From positions 124,001-188,000 of the forward strand of contig CAVYXK010000009.1 of NCBI GenBank assembly GCA_963772445.1: a DNA stretch of 64,000 nucleotides. The letters are read 5' to 3'. The notes beneath the pieces are model-generated. The model saw only the letters and a program-made list of their open reading frames with translations, ran no database searches and was not told the origin of the DNA. A program made the position numbers and the translations under genes. The first letter of the stretch is position 1. Each line of letters starts with the position of its first letter. Shown in pieces: positions 1 through 8,124 of the stretch. The DNA is from CAVYXK01 sp963772445 (GTDB lineage Bacteria > Pseudomonadota > Alphaproteobacteria > Acetobacterales > Acetobacteraceae).

Positions 1-1416
1 GCCGAAGATCGCCGGATGGTGCGCACGGAACTCGCCGTCGGGCAGACGCTCGCCCACCGCGAATTGCGTCTGACAGCGGAGGACGGCCGCTCCATCTGGG
101 TCATGATGAGCGCCGCGGCCATCCGCTTTGCCGGCGTACCGGCGACGCTGGTCTGGCTGGACGACGTGACCAAGCGGCGTCTGGCGACCGACGCGTTGCG
201 GGCTAGCGAGGAATGCCTGGACCTGGCGGTCGCCGGTACCCGCTCGGCGATCTGGGAGGTCGATTTCGGCCTTCGCACCACATGGTGGTCGAAGGAGTTC
301 TACCGGATGCTCGGCTATCCAGACGACCAACTGCCCTCGCCGACCGAGAACGTTTGGGAACGTCATATCCATCCGGAGGACGCCGCGCGCGTCACCCGCG
401 GCATTCGGCAGTATTTGCACGCCAAGCACCTTTCGCAGGACGCCGGCGGCGATGCGGGGATCTATGAGGCGACCTACCGGCTCTGTCGGCTGAACGGCAG
501 CATCATCTGGGTCGTCGCCAAGGGCCGGAGCAGTTCCAACGAGCAGGGAAGGCGGCGGCGCTTCAACGGCATCATGCTCAACGTCACCGCCCAAAAACGC
601 GCCGAGCAGGCGCTGCGTCAGGCGCAGCAGGATCTGATCCAGGCGGAGAAGATGGCCTCGCTCGGCTCGCTGGTCGCCGGTGTTGCGCACGAAATCAACA
701 CGCCGCTCGGCAACACGCTGACGGCGTCGTCGCACCTGTACGACAAGGTGCTCGAATTCTCGGCGATGCTGGAGGAGAATCGGCTACGGCGGGCTGATCT
801 GGTCGCCTTCGTCAGCGTGCTGACCGAGACGACGCGCCTGATGGTGGCCAATTGCGAGCGCGCGGCTGAACTTGTCCAAAGCTTCAAACAGGTGGCGGTT
901 GACCAGACGAGCGGCGAGCGGCGCCGGTTCGACCTCAAGGGTTATATCGACGAGATTCTGCTCAGTCTGCGGCCGCGGTTGCGCAAGACCGACCACCGGA
1001 TCGCCGTCGAATGCCCGGACCATCTGGAAATAGACGGCTATCCCGGCGCGGTGTCGCAGCTGCTGACCAATTTCCTGCTGAACTCGCTCATGCACGCGTA
1101 TGGGCCTGGCGAGGCAGGTCACATCTCGATCCGCGTGCGGTTGCTAGAGGACGGGATGGTCGAGCTCGTCTACACCGATGACGGGAGAGGCATCCCCCCG
1201 GCATTGCTGGGCCGCATCTATGACCCGTTTTTCACCACACGCCGGGGCACCGGCGGCAGCGGGCTGGGATTGCACATCGTGTACGATCTCGTAACGGGAA
1301 CCTTGCGCGGCCAGATAGCAGTCGAGAGCGAGCCGGGCCACGGCACACGTTTCACCGTTCGTTTCCCGCCGCGTACGCCTAGCGACGCAATCAAGGCAGA
1401 CGAATCGAATGACTGA
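1..1416 (+). CDS. PAS-domain sensor histidine kinase (5' end outside window)
   Basis: Sensor kinase that autophosphorylates and would pass phosphate to the regulator encoded next. The frame is open to the window edge, so the true start lies upstream; the first in-window ATG is at 16. Counting from that ATG, a PAS remnant covers about residues 10-55, a second PAS about 70-195, a coiled linker 195-215, and the dimerisation helix carries the phospho-acceptor in AHEINTP (His225). The catalytic ATPase domain follows, with an N-box near NFLLNSL and G-boxes DDGRGIPP and GGSGLGLHIV. No membrane segment is visible, so the seen part is cytosolic. It overlaps the next gene by 8 bases, implying translational coupling. 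The signal sensed is unknown. The domain reading is seen directly; pairing with the downstream regulator is inferred from order. Confidence 0.93.
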   Translation, partial: AEDRRMVRTELAVGQTLAHRELRLTAEDGRSIWVMMSAAAIRFAGVPATLVWLDDVTKRRLATDALRASEECLDLAVAGTRSAIWEVDFGLRTTWWSKEFYRMLGYPDDQLPSPTENVWERHIHPEDAARVTRGIRQYLHAKHLSQDAGGDAGIYEATYRLCRLNGSIIWVVAKGRSSSNEQGRRRRFNGIMLNVTAQKRAEQALRQAQQDLIQAEKMASLGSLVAGVAHEINTPLGNTLTASSHLYDKVLEFSAMLEENRLRRADLVAFVSVLTETTRLMVANCERAAELVQSFKQVAVDQTSGERRRFDLKGYIDEILLSLRPRLRKTDHRIAVECPDHLEIDGYPGAVSQLLTNFLLNSLMHAYGPGEAGHISIRVRLLEDGMVELVYTDDGRGIPPALLGRIYDPFFTTRRGTGGSGLGLHIVYDLVTGTLRGQIAVESEPGHGTRFTVRFPPRTPSDAIKADESND

Positions 1417-2353
1417 CCCTCAGGACGAGCTGCTTTTTGCCGACGATCTTACCGAGCTGCCCGGTGAAGGCGGCCCCGATCCCTGGAAGGTGCTGATCGT
1501 CGACGATGACGAACAAATTCACGCCGTGACCAAGATGGTGCTGGGCGACTTCAAGTTTCGCGACCGCGGGCTGCAGTTCCTGTCGGCCTATTCCGGCAAG
1601 GAGGGGTCCGCGGCGATCGCGGCCAACCCGGATCTCGCCGTGGTGTTTCTCGATGTCGTCATGGAGACCGAAAGCGCGGGCCTGGACCTGGCGCGCGATA
1701 TCCGCGGCGCCCTCGGCAACGACTATGTTCGGATCATCCTGCGCACCGGCCAGCCCGGTCAGGCGCCGGAGCGCAAGGTCATCGTCGACTACGACATCAA
1801 CGACTACAAGGAAAAGTCCGAGCTCACCTCGCAGAAGCTGTTCAGTACCATGGTCACCGCGCTGCGTTCATACAAGGACATCATGACGATCGAAACCACC
1901 AGGCGGGGGCTGGAGAAGATCATTACCGCCTGCTCGTCGCTGTTCCAGATACGCTCGATGGAGCTGTTCCTCTCCGGCGTGCTTCTGCAGCTCGGCTCGC
2001 TGCTGGAGGTCGGGATCGATGCTGTGCTGGTCAGCGCCAGAGCCGAAGGCGGCGATGCAAACGTCTCCACCGCCGAGGAGCTGCGGGTCGTGGCGGGGTC
2101 AGGTCGGTTCACCGCTCTTGTCAACCGTCCCGCGAGCATCCTCGACCCCAACGTCCTGCGAGCGCTGCAGGACGTGATCAACTCGCGTGAGAGCATGTTC
2201 ATGACGAAATACAGCATCGTCTATTTCCATTCGCGGATGAACCGAACCACGGTGTTGTATATAGAAACGACGCGGCAACTCGAAACCGTTGACCACAAGC
2301 TGATCCAACTGTTCTGCAGCAATGCGAGCATCGGCCTCGACATGCTGGCTTAG
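1409..2353 (+). CDS. Response regulator, REC-DUF3369
   Basis: Two-domain response regulator of 314 residues. The receiver domain (about 27-150) has the acidic pocket VDDDE and phospho-acceptor Asp82 in VFLDVVM. The C-terminal half is a DUF3369 domain, recognised by the conserved stretch around LRTGQPGQAPE and YDINDYKEKSEL. DUF3369 often precedes HD-GYP or phosphatase outputs; here nothing follows, so this may be a stand-alone relay or sensory output. It starts inside the end of the upstream kinase gene and is followed after 10 bases by a second kinase gene, so all are probably one operon. It is a paralogue of the broken regulator beginning at 3656, but keeps the phospho-acceptor that the other has lost. 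Confidence 0.92.
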   Translation: MTDPQDELLFADDLTELPGEGGPDPWKVLIVDDDEQIHAVTKMVLGDFKFRDRGLQFLSAYSGKEGSAAIAANPDLAVVFLDVVMETESAGLDLARDIRGALGNDYVRIILRTGQPGQAPERKVIVDYDINDYKEKSELTSQKLFSTMVTALRSYKDIMTIETTRRGLEKIITACSSLFQIRSMELFLSGVLLQLGSLLEVGIDAVLVSARAEGGDANVSTAEELRVVAGSGRFTALVNRPASILDPNVLRALQDVINSRESMFMTKYSIVYFHSRMNRTTVLYIETTRQLETVDHKLIQLFCSNASIGLDMLA

Positions 2354-2363
2354 GCACGCAGCC

Positions 2364-3659
2364 ATGGACATCATCGCACCCGGGAATGGTCTGCCGCAGA
2401 CGTCGGCCCCGACGGTCGGGGAACTTCATCTATGGGATGCGATCGTCGATTCTCATGTCAAGACCGCCGATGTCGAGCAGCGCTTCCTCGCCGATCGTGA
2501 CCTCCCGGCCTGCGTGATCTGTTTGGGCAGCGAAATCCTCGGTGTGCTGTCGCGTCAAAGTTTGCTGGTCGAGCTGAGCAAGCCGCTGGGGCGGGACGTT
2601 TACATCAAGCGGCCGGTCGAGCAGCTCATCAAGGCGATGGACACCAAGCCGCTCGTGCTGCCCAGCACAATGCCAGTCGCCGCGGCCGTGAAACTGGCAC
2701 TTTCGCGGCCGGGCGAGCAGTCCTACGAGCCTGTTCTGGTCGATGGCGGCGGGGCGCCGGGCATCCTTGAGGTGGACGAGCTGATGCGCGTCCAGTCCCG
2801 CCTGCTGGAACAGGCGATCCTCGTCAAGGACGAGCTGATCGAAGAGGTGCAGCGCAGGGCAGAGGAACTTCGCACCGCGCTTGCCAATCTCGAGGAGGCG
2901 CGAGACCGGCTGGTTCAATCGGAGAAGATGGCGGCGCTCGGCCAACTCGTTGCTGGTGTCGCGCACGAGATCAATACGCCGATCGGCGTGGCGCTGACGG
3001 CCGCGACTCATCTCGGCGAGCGTACCGCCACGTTCCGTCAGACCTTTGCCGAGAACCGCATGAAACGCTCCGACTTGCAGAGCTATCTGGAACTGGCCGG
3101 TGAAAGCGCCGACCTACTGCGTTACAACATCCAGCGCGCCGCCCCGTTGATCCAGAGCTTCAAGCAGGTCGCGGTCGATCAGGTGAGCGAACAGCACCGC
3201 AGCTTTGAGCTGAAATCCTATCTCGAGCAACTGATTGCGAGCTTGGCGCCAGAGGTGCGAAAAGCCGGGCACAGCCTGGTGATGGACTGCCCGGAGGGGA
3301 TCGAGCTGAACAGCTATCCGGGGGCGCTGGCGCAGGTGCTGTCCAACCTGGTCTCCAACGCCATCGCCCACGCCTACGATCGAGGCGCGGGGGGCACGAT
3401 CACGCTGACGGCCGTTCCGGACGGTACCACCGTGGCGCTGACGGTGAGCGACAAAGGACGGGGCATTCCGCCCGAGAACCTGTTCCGCATCTACGATCCG
3501 TTCTTCACCACGAAGCGCGGTGCCGGCGGCAGCGGGCTCGGCCTGCACATCGTCTTCAACATCGTCACCGAGACGCTGAAAGGGCGTATCGCCTGCCGAT
3601 CCACGCCCGCGGTCGAAACCAGCTTCACGGCGACCATTCCTCTGTGCATCCCGCAATGA
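2364..3659 (+). CDS. Histidine kinase with N-terminal CBS-like region
   Basis: A 431-residue cytosolic kinase. The N-terminal 150 residues resemble the paired CBS-type module found in c-di-GMP proteins (features SKPLGRDVYIKRP, LALSRPGE, GILEVDEL), which could bind a nucleotide. A coiled coil (150-190) leads to the H-box AHEINTPIG with His201, then an ATPase domain with SDKGRGIPP and GGSGLGLHIV. The start at 2364 is preferred over one 42 bases upstream, because the upstream start would overlap the previous gene out of context and adds a non-conserved tail. Its stop overlaps the next start by 4 bases (ATGA). The kinase core is closely similar to that of the gene at 1-1416, so the cluster probably arose by duplication of a kinase-regulator pair. 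Confidence 0.9.
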   Translation: MDIIAPGNGLPQTSAPTVGELHLWDAIVDSHVKTADVEQRFLADRDLPACVICLGSEILGVLSRQSLLVELSKPLGRDVYIKRPVEQLIKAMDTKPLVLPSTMPVAAAVKLALSRPGEQSYEPVLVDGGGAPGILEVDELMRVQSRLLEQAILVKDELIEEVQRRAEELRTALANLEEARDRLVQSEKMAALGQLVAGVAHEINTPIGVALTAATHLGERTATFRQTFAENRMKRSDLQSYLELAGESADLLRYNIQRAAPLIQSFKQVAVDQVSEQHRSFELKSYLEQLIASLAPEVRKAGHSLVMDCPEGIELNSYPGALAQVLSNLVSNAIAHAYDRGAGGTITLTAVPDGTTVALTVSDKGRGIPPENLFRIYDPFFTTKRGAGGSGLGLHIVFNIVTETLKGRIACRSTPAVETSFTATIPLCIPQ

Positions 3660-3894
3660 ACGGCACTGCTGAGCCAGAGGCCGACTTCCTACTCGACGAT
3701 GCGCCGGCGAACGCGGCGGAGGCGCCTGCCGCCGCGACACCATGGCGGGTGCTGATCGTCGATGACGACGAGAGTGTGCATTCGATCAGCCGCGTCGTGC
3801 TCGCCGATGTCCACTTTCAAGGGCGTGGCGTTGAGATCCTGAGCGCATATTCCGGGCGCCAGGCCGCCGCGATGTTGCGAGTTATACCAGCCGC

Positions 3895-4020
3895 CCTGTT
3901 CGATGACTGGTTTGACCCAGGGGCGCCTGGCGAGGGAGACGATGCGGTCGGGAAGTTCTGCGAGTTTGTTTCAGGCGTCATGACATGCCCCTGAGGATGA
4001 CCTCATCGGTGTCTCAGACA
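3895..4020 (-). pseudogene. Relic of the 3' end of a second, diverged IS630 transposase gene
   Basis: On the minus strand this stretch reads like the C-terminus of the neighbouring transposase: the pattern NKLAELPDRIVSLARRPWVKP aligns with NKLMAMPEQIASLTRRSWAKP of the intact protein, followed by a different tail. At DNA level it mirrors the first ~125 bases after 4136. It supplies the left terminal repeat of the element, so the element is a hybrid of two related IS630s. The same relic is present in copy 2 (about 40506-40631). Confidence 0.7.
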
Positions 4021-4039
4021 CGGCCCCCTGATTTCGTGA

Positions 4040-4125
4040 CGGAGGTAAGAAAAAGCTTAACCACAGCGGCACAGAGACACCGAGAAGGGTCAGGCTCCGT
4101 GCCTCGGTGTCTCTGTGGTTAGGCT
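4040..4125. repeat. Imperfect hairpin inside the IS630 element
   Basis: The arm AACCACAGcggcacagAGACACCGAG (written in two parts, 8 extra bases in lower case) faces its complement CTCGGTGTCTCTGTGGTT across a short loop. It sits just downstream of the transposase stop codon (minus strand) and could end its transcript. The same motif type recurs outside the IS, for example at 16392-16430. An identical hairpin occurs in copy 2. Confidence 0.6.
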
Positions 4126-4135
4126 TTCTTCCTTA

Positions 4136-5206
4136 CTATGCGATGGCCGGTTTGGCCCAAGAGCGCCTGGTGAGGGAGGCGATTTGTTCGGGCATTGCCA
4201 TCAGTTTGTTCCAGGCATTACGACATGCCTTGAGGATAGCTTCATAGCTGTCCCAGACACAGTGGCTGAGAAAGTTGCCGCGCAGGAACTCCCAGACGTT
4301 CTCGACCGGGTTCAGCTCCGGCGAGTAAGCTGGCAGCGGCAACAGGCTGATGTTGTCAGGCACCGGCAGGCGGCGCCCCGGCTGATGCCAACCAGCGCCA
4401 TCGACCAGCAACACAGCATGAGCCCCCGGGGCAACCTGGAGGCTGATCTCCTTCAGATGTTCGGCCATCGCCTCGCTGTTGGCAGCCGACATGATGATGG
4501 CAGCGCCGATGCTGCGCTCGGGGCAAACGGCGCCGAAGATATAGGCGGAGTCATGGCGGTTATCGCGAACCGCCGCCGGGCGCGAGCCACGTCGCGCCCA
4601 GACGTAGGTCAGCGTGCCCTTCTGACCGACACGGGCTTCGTCGCCGAACCAGATCTCCAGCGGCTTGCCGGCGGCAGCGGCTGGCACAACCTCGGCCACC
4701 TGGCTGGCGAACTCCTTCTTGAATGCCTCTTGCGCGGCGGCATCCTTCTTCGGATGATAGGGACGCGGCTGCAGCCGGGTGAACTTCAGCCGGCGCAGCA
4801 GCTTGCCGACACTGCGCTCGTGCAGCTCGACGCCAAACTCATCCTTGATCCGCTGCCGCAGGTCGATGCAGCGCCAACGTACCACGCCGTCCCGCTCAAG
4901 GTCGGGCCCCTGTTGCACCCATTCCACCACCTTGGCCTGTTGCTCGGGCGATAAGCGGGGCGGCGGACCGCGGCGGCACGGTCGGTCGGACAGGCCATCC
5001 AGCCCGGACTCGTTGTAGCGATGTACCCAGTCACGCAACGTCTGGCGGTCCATCGCACACGCCTCCGCCGCGGCTTCCCGCGACCAGCCTTCCAGCAGCA
5101 ACGCCATCGCCAGCATCCGACGTGCCGCTTTGGCGTCTCGAGTGGCCGCCGCCGCCTCTCGCAGATCAGCCGCCGATCGCTCCAAACGGGTGATCGCTAC
5201 GGTCAT
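4136..5206 (-). CDS. IS630-family transposase
   Basis: 356-residue DDE transposase. The N-terminal half is a helix-turn-helix region (residues about 20-75, pattern SREAAAEACAMDRQTLRDWVHR split over helices) with a winged-helix-like second part. The catalytic core shows Asp in FGDEARVG, Asp in LLVDGAGWH and Glu in NPVENVWEFLR, the usual IS630 triad. The frame is intact, so the element may be active. It is nearly identical to the protein at 40747-41832, differing mainly by a 5-residue duplication there. It is transcribed against the regulator gene it interrupts. Confidence 0.95.
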   Translation of the reverse strand: MTVAITRLERSAADLREAAAATRDAKAARRMLAMALLLEGWSREAAAEACAMDRQTLRDWVHRYNESGLDGLSDRPCRRGPPPRLSPEQQAKVVEWVQQGPDLERDGVVRWRCIDLRQRIKDEFGVELHERSVGKLLRRLKFTRLQPRPYHPKKDAAAQEAFKKEFASQVAEVVPAAAAGKPLEIWFGDEARVGQKGTLTYVWARRGSRPAAVRDNRHDSAYIFGAVCPERSIGAAIIMSAANSEAMAEHLKEISLQVAPGAHAVLLVDGAGWHQPGRRLPVPDNISLLPLPAYSPELNPVENVWEFLRGNFLSHCVWDSYEAILKACRNAWNKLMAMPEQIASLTRRSWAKPAIA

Positions 5207-5914
5207 CGCTGTCCCCTCCGTCCAACGGGGACGCCAAATCGTACCGCTCCGAGCCGCACCAAATCACGTTCAAGTCAACGAGCCGGGCGGCTGGTATTAG
5301 TCCCGATGTCGCGGTGGTCCTGCTCAACGTCGTCATGGAGGACGATGATGCCGGGCTGAAGCTGGTACGCGAAATTCGCGAGCAGATGCGCAACACGCAG
5401 CTCCGCATTATCCTGCGCACCGGACAGCCCGGCCAGGCGCCGGAGCGTGAGGTGATCGTCAACTACGACATCAACGACTACAAGTCGAAGACCGAGCTCA
5501 CCGCACAGAAGCTGTTCACGGCGACGATCGCCGCGCTGCGCTCCTACGCCGATATCATGGCGCTCGAGCGCAGCCGAAGGGGGCTGGAGCGCATCATTGC
5601 CGGCGCGCCGGACCTGTTCGCACGCCATACCATGACCAGCTTCGCCACCACGCTGCTGCGCCAAGTTGCCGAACTGTCCGGCCAGTCAGGCGACGGGGTG
5701 GTTGTGATCGCAGCCGACGAACCCGCCGAGGAGGCGGATCCGCCGATGCTGGTGGTGGCCGCCATTGGCGTTTTCCAGCCTGCGCTGGGCCGGCCGTATC
5801 GCCAGGCGTTGCCCGAACCGGTCGCCACACGGATCGGCATTGCGCTGGCCAAGCGTGTGGGACTGACCGGGGAGCACGAACTTCGTCCGGCCGATCCGCA
5901 CGTCGGACGACCGC

Positions 5915-7249
5915 ATGGCCGCAGTGTATTTTTGTGCCGAGTCAGCCCTCGATGGCGACCAGCTCGCCCTGGTCGATATCATGTGCGCCCTGGTCGGCGT
6001 CGGGCTGGACAATGTGCATCTGCATGGCCGGCTACTGCGCCACCAGGCCGATTTGGAGGCGCAGGTCGCGGCCCGCACGCAGGAGCTTGCTGCCATCAAC
6101 GCCGATCTTCTACAGACGCAAAACCAGATCAACGAAGAGCTTCGCGTCGCCCGCACGCTGCAGCAATCGATCCTCCCCACCGCCTTCCCGCCGCATGACG
6201 GCTACCAGGGGCACGCCTTTATGCGCGCGGCGCGCATGATCGGCGGCGATTTCTACGACATGTTCCGCCTGGACGATCATCGGCTGGGCATCGTCGTCGC
6301 CGATGTCAGCGGCAAGGGCGTGCCGGCCGCGCTGTTCATGGTGCTGGTGCGCACGATACTGCAGGACCTCGCGTTGCGTGACCTGGCGCCCGGCGCTTGT
6401 CTGGCCGAAGCTAACCGGCAATTGATCGCGCGCAACCCGTTGTCGCTGTTCGTCACCGTGATCTATGGCATCATGGATTCACGCTCCGGCGTCTTCACGT
6501 TTTGCAGCGGCGGGCACATCATGCCCTATGTACTACGGGCCGACGGCGCTGTGGAAGCCATCAAGGCGCGGTCAGCACCGCTTGTCGGACTGATCGAGAC
6601 TGCGGTCTATCCTGACCTAACGATCGCGCTTCAGCCGGGCGACGGACTGCTGCTGGTCACGGACGGTGTGGCGGAATGCTTCAATCGAGCAGGCGAGGCA
6701 TTCGGGGAAGGGCGTCTGATGGCGATGCTGACCTCTGCCGGACCGATCGCTCTCGATCGGCTGCTGGATCGTCTTGTTGCGGAGCTGGACCGGTTTTCCG
6801 ATGGACTCCCCGCATCTGATGACGTGACCGCGCTGGTGGTGCGCTTCACTGGCCGGACGCAGGCCGACGAGTCCGCTGATGATCAGTCGGTTACGTTATA
6901 CGAGGGGGCTGCGCTGCCGCCGCACGCATTCTCCGATGTGGACCACACCATTAGTCAAGCGATAGCTGGCGGCTTGATCGGTGAGCAGATGGTTAGGAGC
7001 CAGGAGAAAACGCTGCCGCCGGGTATGGCGCTCCGCCAATCGCCTGCCGCTGCCGGCGTCGGGCCCGTTGAGGAGCAGGAAAACGTGGTTTCACCATCTG
7101 AGATGGTGAAAAGTGAGGAGCTGGCGGAACTCAGCGCTTTATTGCTGAAGTTCGAGGAGATTCACCAGGAAACCTTGGAACAGCTCAATCGCACAGATGC
7201 TGCTTTGGATGCAGCGCTTCGTCATTTCACTAAAGGAGAAACAACGTGA
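5915..7249 (+). CDS. PP2C/SpoIIE phosphatase half of the broken regulator, with a long tail
   Basis: The 3' portion of the split regulator keeps a 444-residue open frame. It begins with the end of a DUF3369-like region, then a coiled coil, then a SpoIIE-type PP2C domain (about residues 80-310) with metal-binding signatures MIGGDFYDMF, VADVSGKGVPAALF and SGGHIMPYVL, and the closing SDDVTALVVRF. About 120 further residues follow that are not part of the phosphatase. They have a lower-GC composition and end in a predicted coiled coil (EELAELSALLLKFEEIH region), suggesting a fusion with unrelated DNA. Whether it is translated on its own is unknown; there is no clear ribosome site at 5915. It overlaps the next gene by 4 bases. 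Confidence 0.6.
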   Translation: MAAVYFCAESALDGDQLALVDIMCALVGVGLDNVHLHGRLLRHQADLEAQVAARTQELAAINADLLQTQNQINEELRVARTLQQSILPTAFPPHDGYQGHAFMRAARMIGGDFYDMFRLDDHRLGIVVADVSGKGVPAALFMVLVRTILQDLALRDLAPGACLAEANRQLIARNPLSLFVTVIYGIMDSRSGVFTFCSGGHIMPYVLRADGAVEAIKARSAPLVGLIETAVYPDLTIALQPGDGLLLVTDGVAECFNRAGEAFGEGRLMAMLTSAGPIALDRLLDRLVAELDRFSDGLPASDDVTALVVRFTGRTQADESADDQSVTLYEGAALPPHAFSDVDHTISQAIAGGLIGEQMVRSQEKTLPPGMALRQSPAAAGVGPVEEQENVVSPSEMVKSEELAELSALLLKFEEIHQETLEQLNRTDAALDAALRHFTKGETT

Positions 7250-7500
7250 GTAGTATCGGTGAGGTGATGAGTGCAGTCAAGTCTTTTATTCTCATCGAAG
7301 AACGCGTCAGAGCTCAGGCTGAGAAGGTTGAAAAAGTCGCACAATACGTGGTTGACTTGGATCATCGTCTCGTTCGCGTTGAGACAACATTGGATATCGC
7401 GATGCGATATTCTGCCCCTCCCAAACCAATAATATCACGGATTCCGTCTGCGGATACGCCTCCGATGACGGAGGACGGCAGCGCCTCGGTGGCCCCATAG
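7246..7500 (+). CDS. Small coiled-coil protein, unknown function
   Basis: 84 residues starting at a GTG that overlaps the previous stop (GTGA), with an AAAGGAGA ribosome site upstream. The first 55 residues form a helical, heptad-like segment (EERVRAQAEKVEKVAQYVV); the rest is proline-rich and probably unstructured. It shares the lower GC content of the tail of the preceding gene, so the two may have arrived together. I do not recognise a domain. A role in binding the phosphatase tail is only a guess from the shared coiled-coil character and the coupling. Confidence 0.6.
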   Translation: MSSIGEVMSAVKSFILIEERVRAQAEKVEKVAQYVVDLDHRLVRVETTLDIAMRYSAPPKPIISRIPSADTPPMTEDGSASVAP

Positions 7501-7541
7501 CTACGCCACGCAGAAGACCGATCGCACATTGCTTAATATCG

Positions 7542-7571
7542 GCGGTTACCATATTAGCGGTTACCATATTA
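7542..7571. repeat. Tandem duplication of a 15-bp unit
   Basis: GCGGTTACCATATTA occurs twice in a row without change. It lies in a decayed region; on the minus strand it duplicates five residues in the possible ketosynthase remnant. The length equals that of the tandem duplication inside the second IS630 copy, probably by chance. Confidence 0.9.
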
Positions 7572-7880
7572 AAGGCATCGTAGCCGACTAATACCACATC
7601 GGAACCTCGGGCGGGCCTTATCTGCCTACAACCCAGAACCGCCGACGCCGTTCCGGCGGCGAAGCATCCTCGGGACGGTCGAGCAGCAGCAGAGGCGCAG
7701 CAGGGCAGCATAGGCAAGGCAGACGCCGCGACGGGCGCCCGATCGCGCAGGATGGCGGAGAGTGCACCAACTGTACCGTGGGCCGGTTCGCTCGCATAGT
7801 CCAGACCTAGTGCCGCCAGCGGGTCAGCCAGCCCGGCCATGCTAAGGTCGGCCGGCATCTCCGTCCTCCGATGGCGATGA
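7560..7880 (-). pseudogene. Possible beta-ketoacyl synthase remnant
   Basis: The minus-strand frame here contains CFAAGTASAVLGC, then a short helix and GSDVVLVGYDAFN, which resembles the ketosynthase region after the active-site Cys (pattern C-x-A-A-G-x-x-A then DVVLAGG). Upstream residues (SAILRDRAPVAASALPMLP) fit a conserved ketosynthase lead-in. There is no proper start or end and the match is short, so this is tentative. The rest of 7501-8124 shows no recognisable gene. Confidence 0.35.
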
Positions 7881-8124
7881 TATCGATCAAATCTGACCAA
7901 ACCGCTAGCTATGGCCTGCGATCTCTCATAGGTGTCCGGTGAGGATCGTAGGCAAATCGCACAGGAGGTTGAGGGTGTCTCCATGCCTCCGTCAACAGGT
8001 GATGGCAGCGCGTCATAGGGGACACTGAACGCGGGCGGCGCAATGGATTCCCGTTTGTGCAAGGAATGGCGGCGTACGACTACCGGCATCTCGGCCGTTA
8101 TTTTCGGAGCGGAGGACGGAGCCA

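Larger units (their letters stand above)
3885..5296. mobile_element. IS630-family element, copy 1 (1412 bp)
   Basis: The ends are perfect inverted repeats (TACCAGCCGCCC at the left, its complement at the right), flanked by TTA on both sides, which includes the TA target typical of IS630. It carries one full transposase gene on the minus strand. The left 130 bp is not a simple end: it is a diverged copy of the 3' end of an IS630 transposase gene plus a terminal repeat, followed by a hairpin-rich spacer. A second copy at 40496-41923 has the same hybrid structure, so the whole unit moves together. Copy 1 lacks a 15-bp tandem duplication that copy 2 carries inside the transposase gene. Confidence 0.93.
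3656..7249 (+). pseudogene. REC-DUF3369-PP2C (SpoIIE) response regulator, broken by IS630 and a frameshift
   Basis: The 5' part (3656-3884) encodes the start of a receiver domain with VDDDE. The IS630 element occupies 3885-5296. Removing it and one 3-bp flank restores a continuous frame across the junction, giving receiver strand VVLLNVVM, then DUF3369 (LRTGQPGQAPE, YDINDYKSKTEL). The usual phospho-acceptor Asp is Asn here. A second break follows in the GGGG run at 5869-5872: deleting one G joins the frame to the downstream PP2C/SpoIIE phosphatase part. The ancestral protein was therefore a receiver-DUF3369-coiled coil-PP2C regulator, a type that usually controls a partner-switching anti-sigma system. 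No anti-sigma or antagonist gene is visible nearby. The coding rearrangement is seen directly; the function is inferred from the family. Confidence 0.85.
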
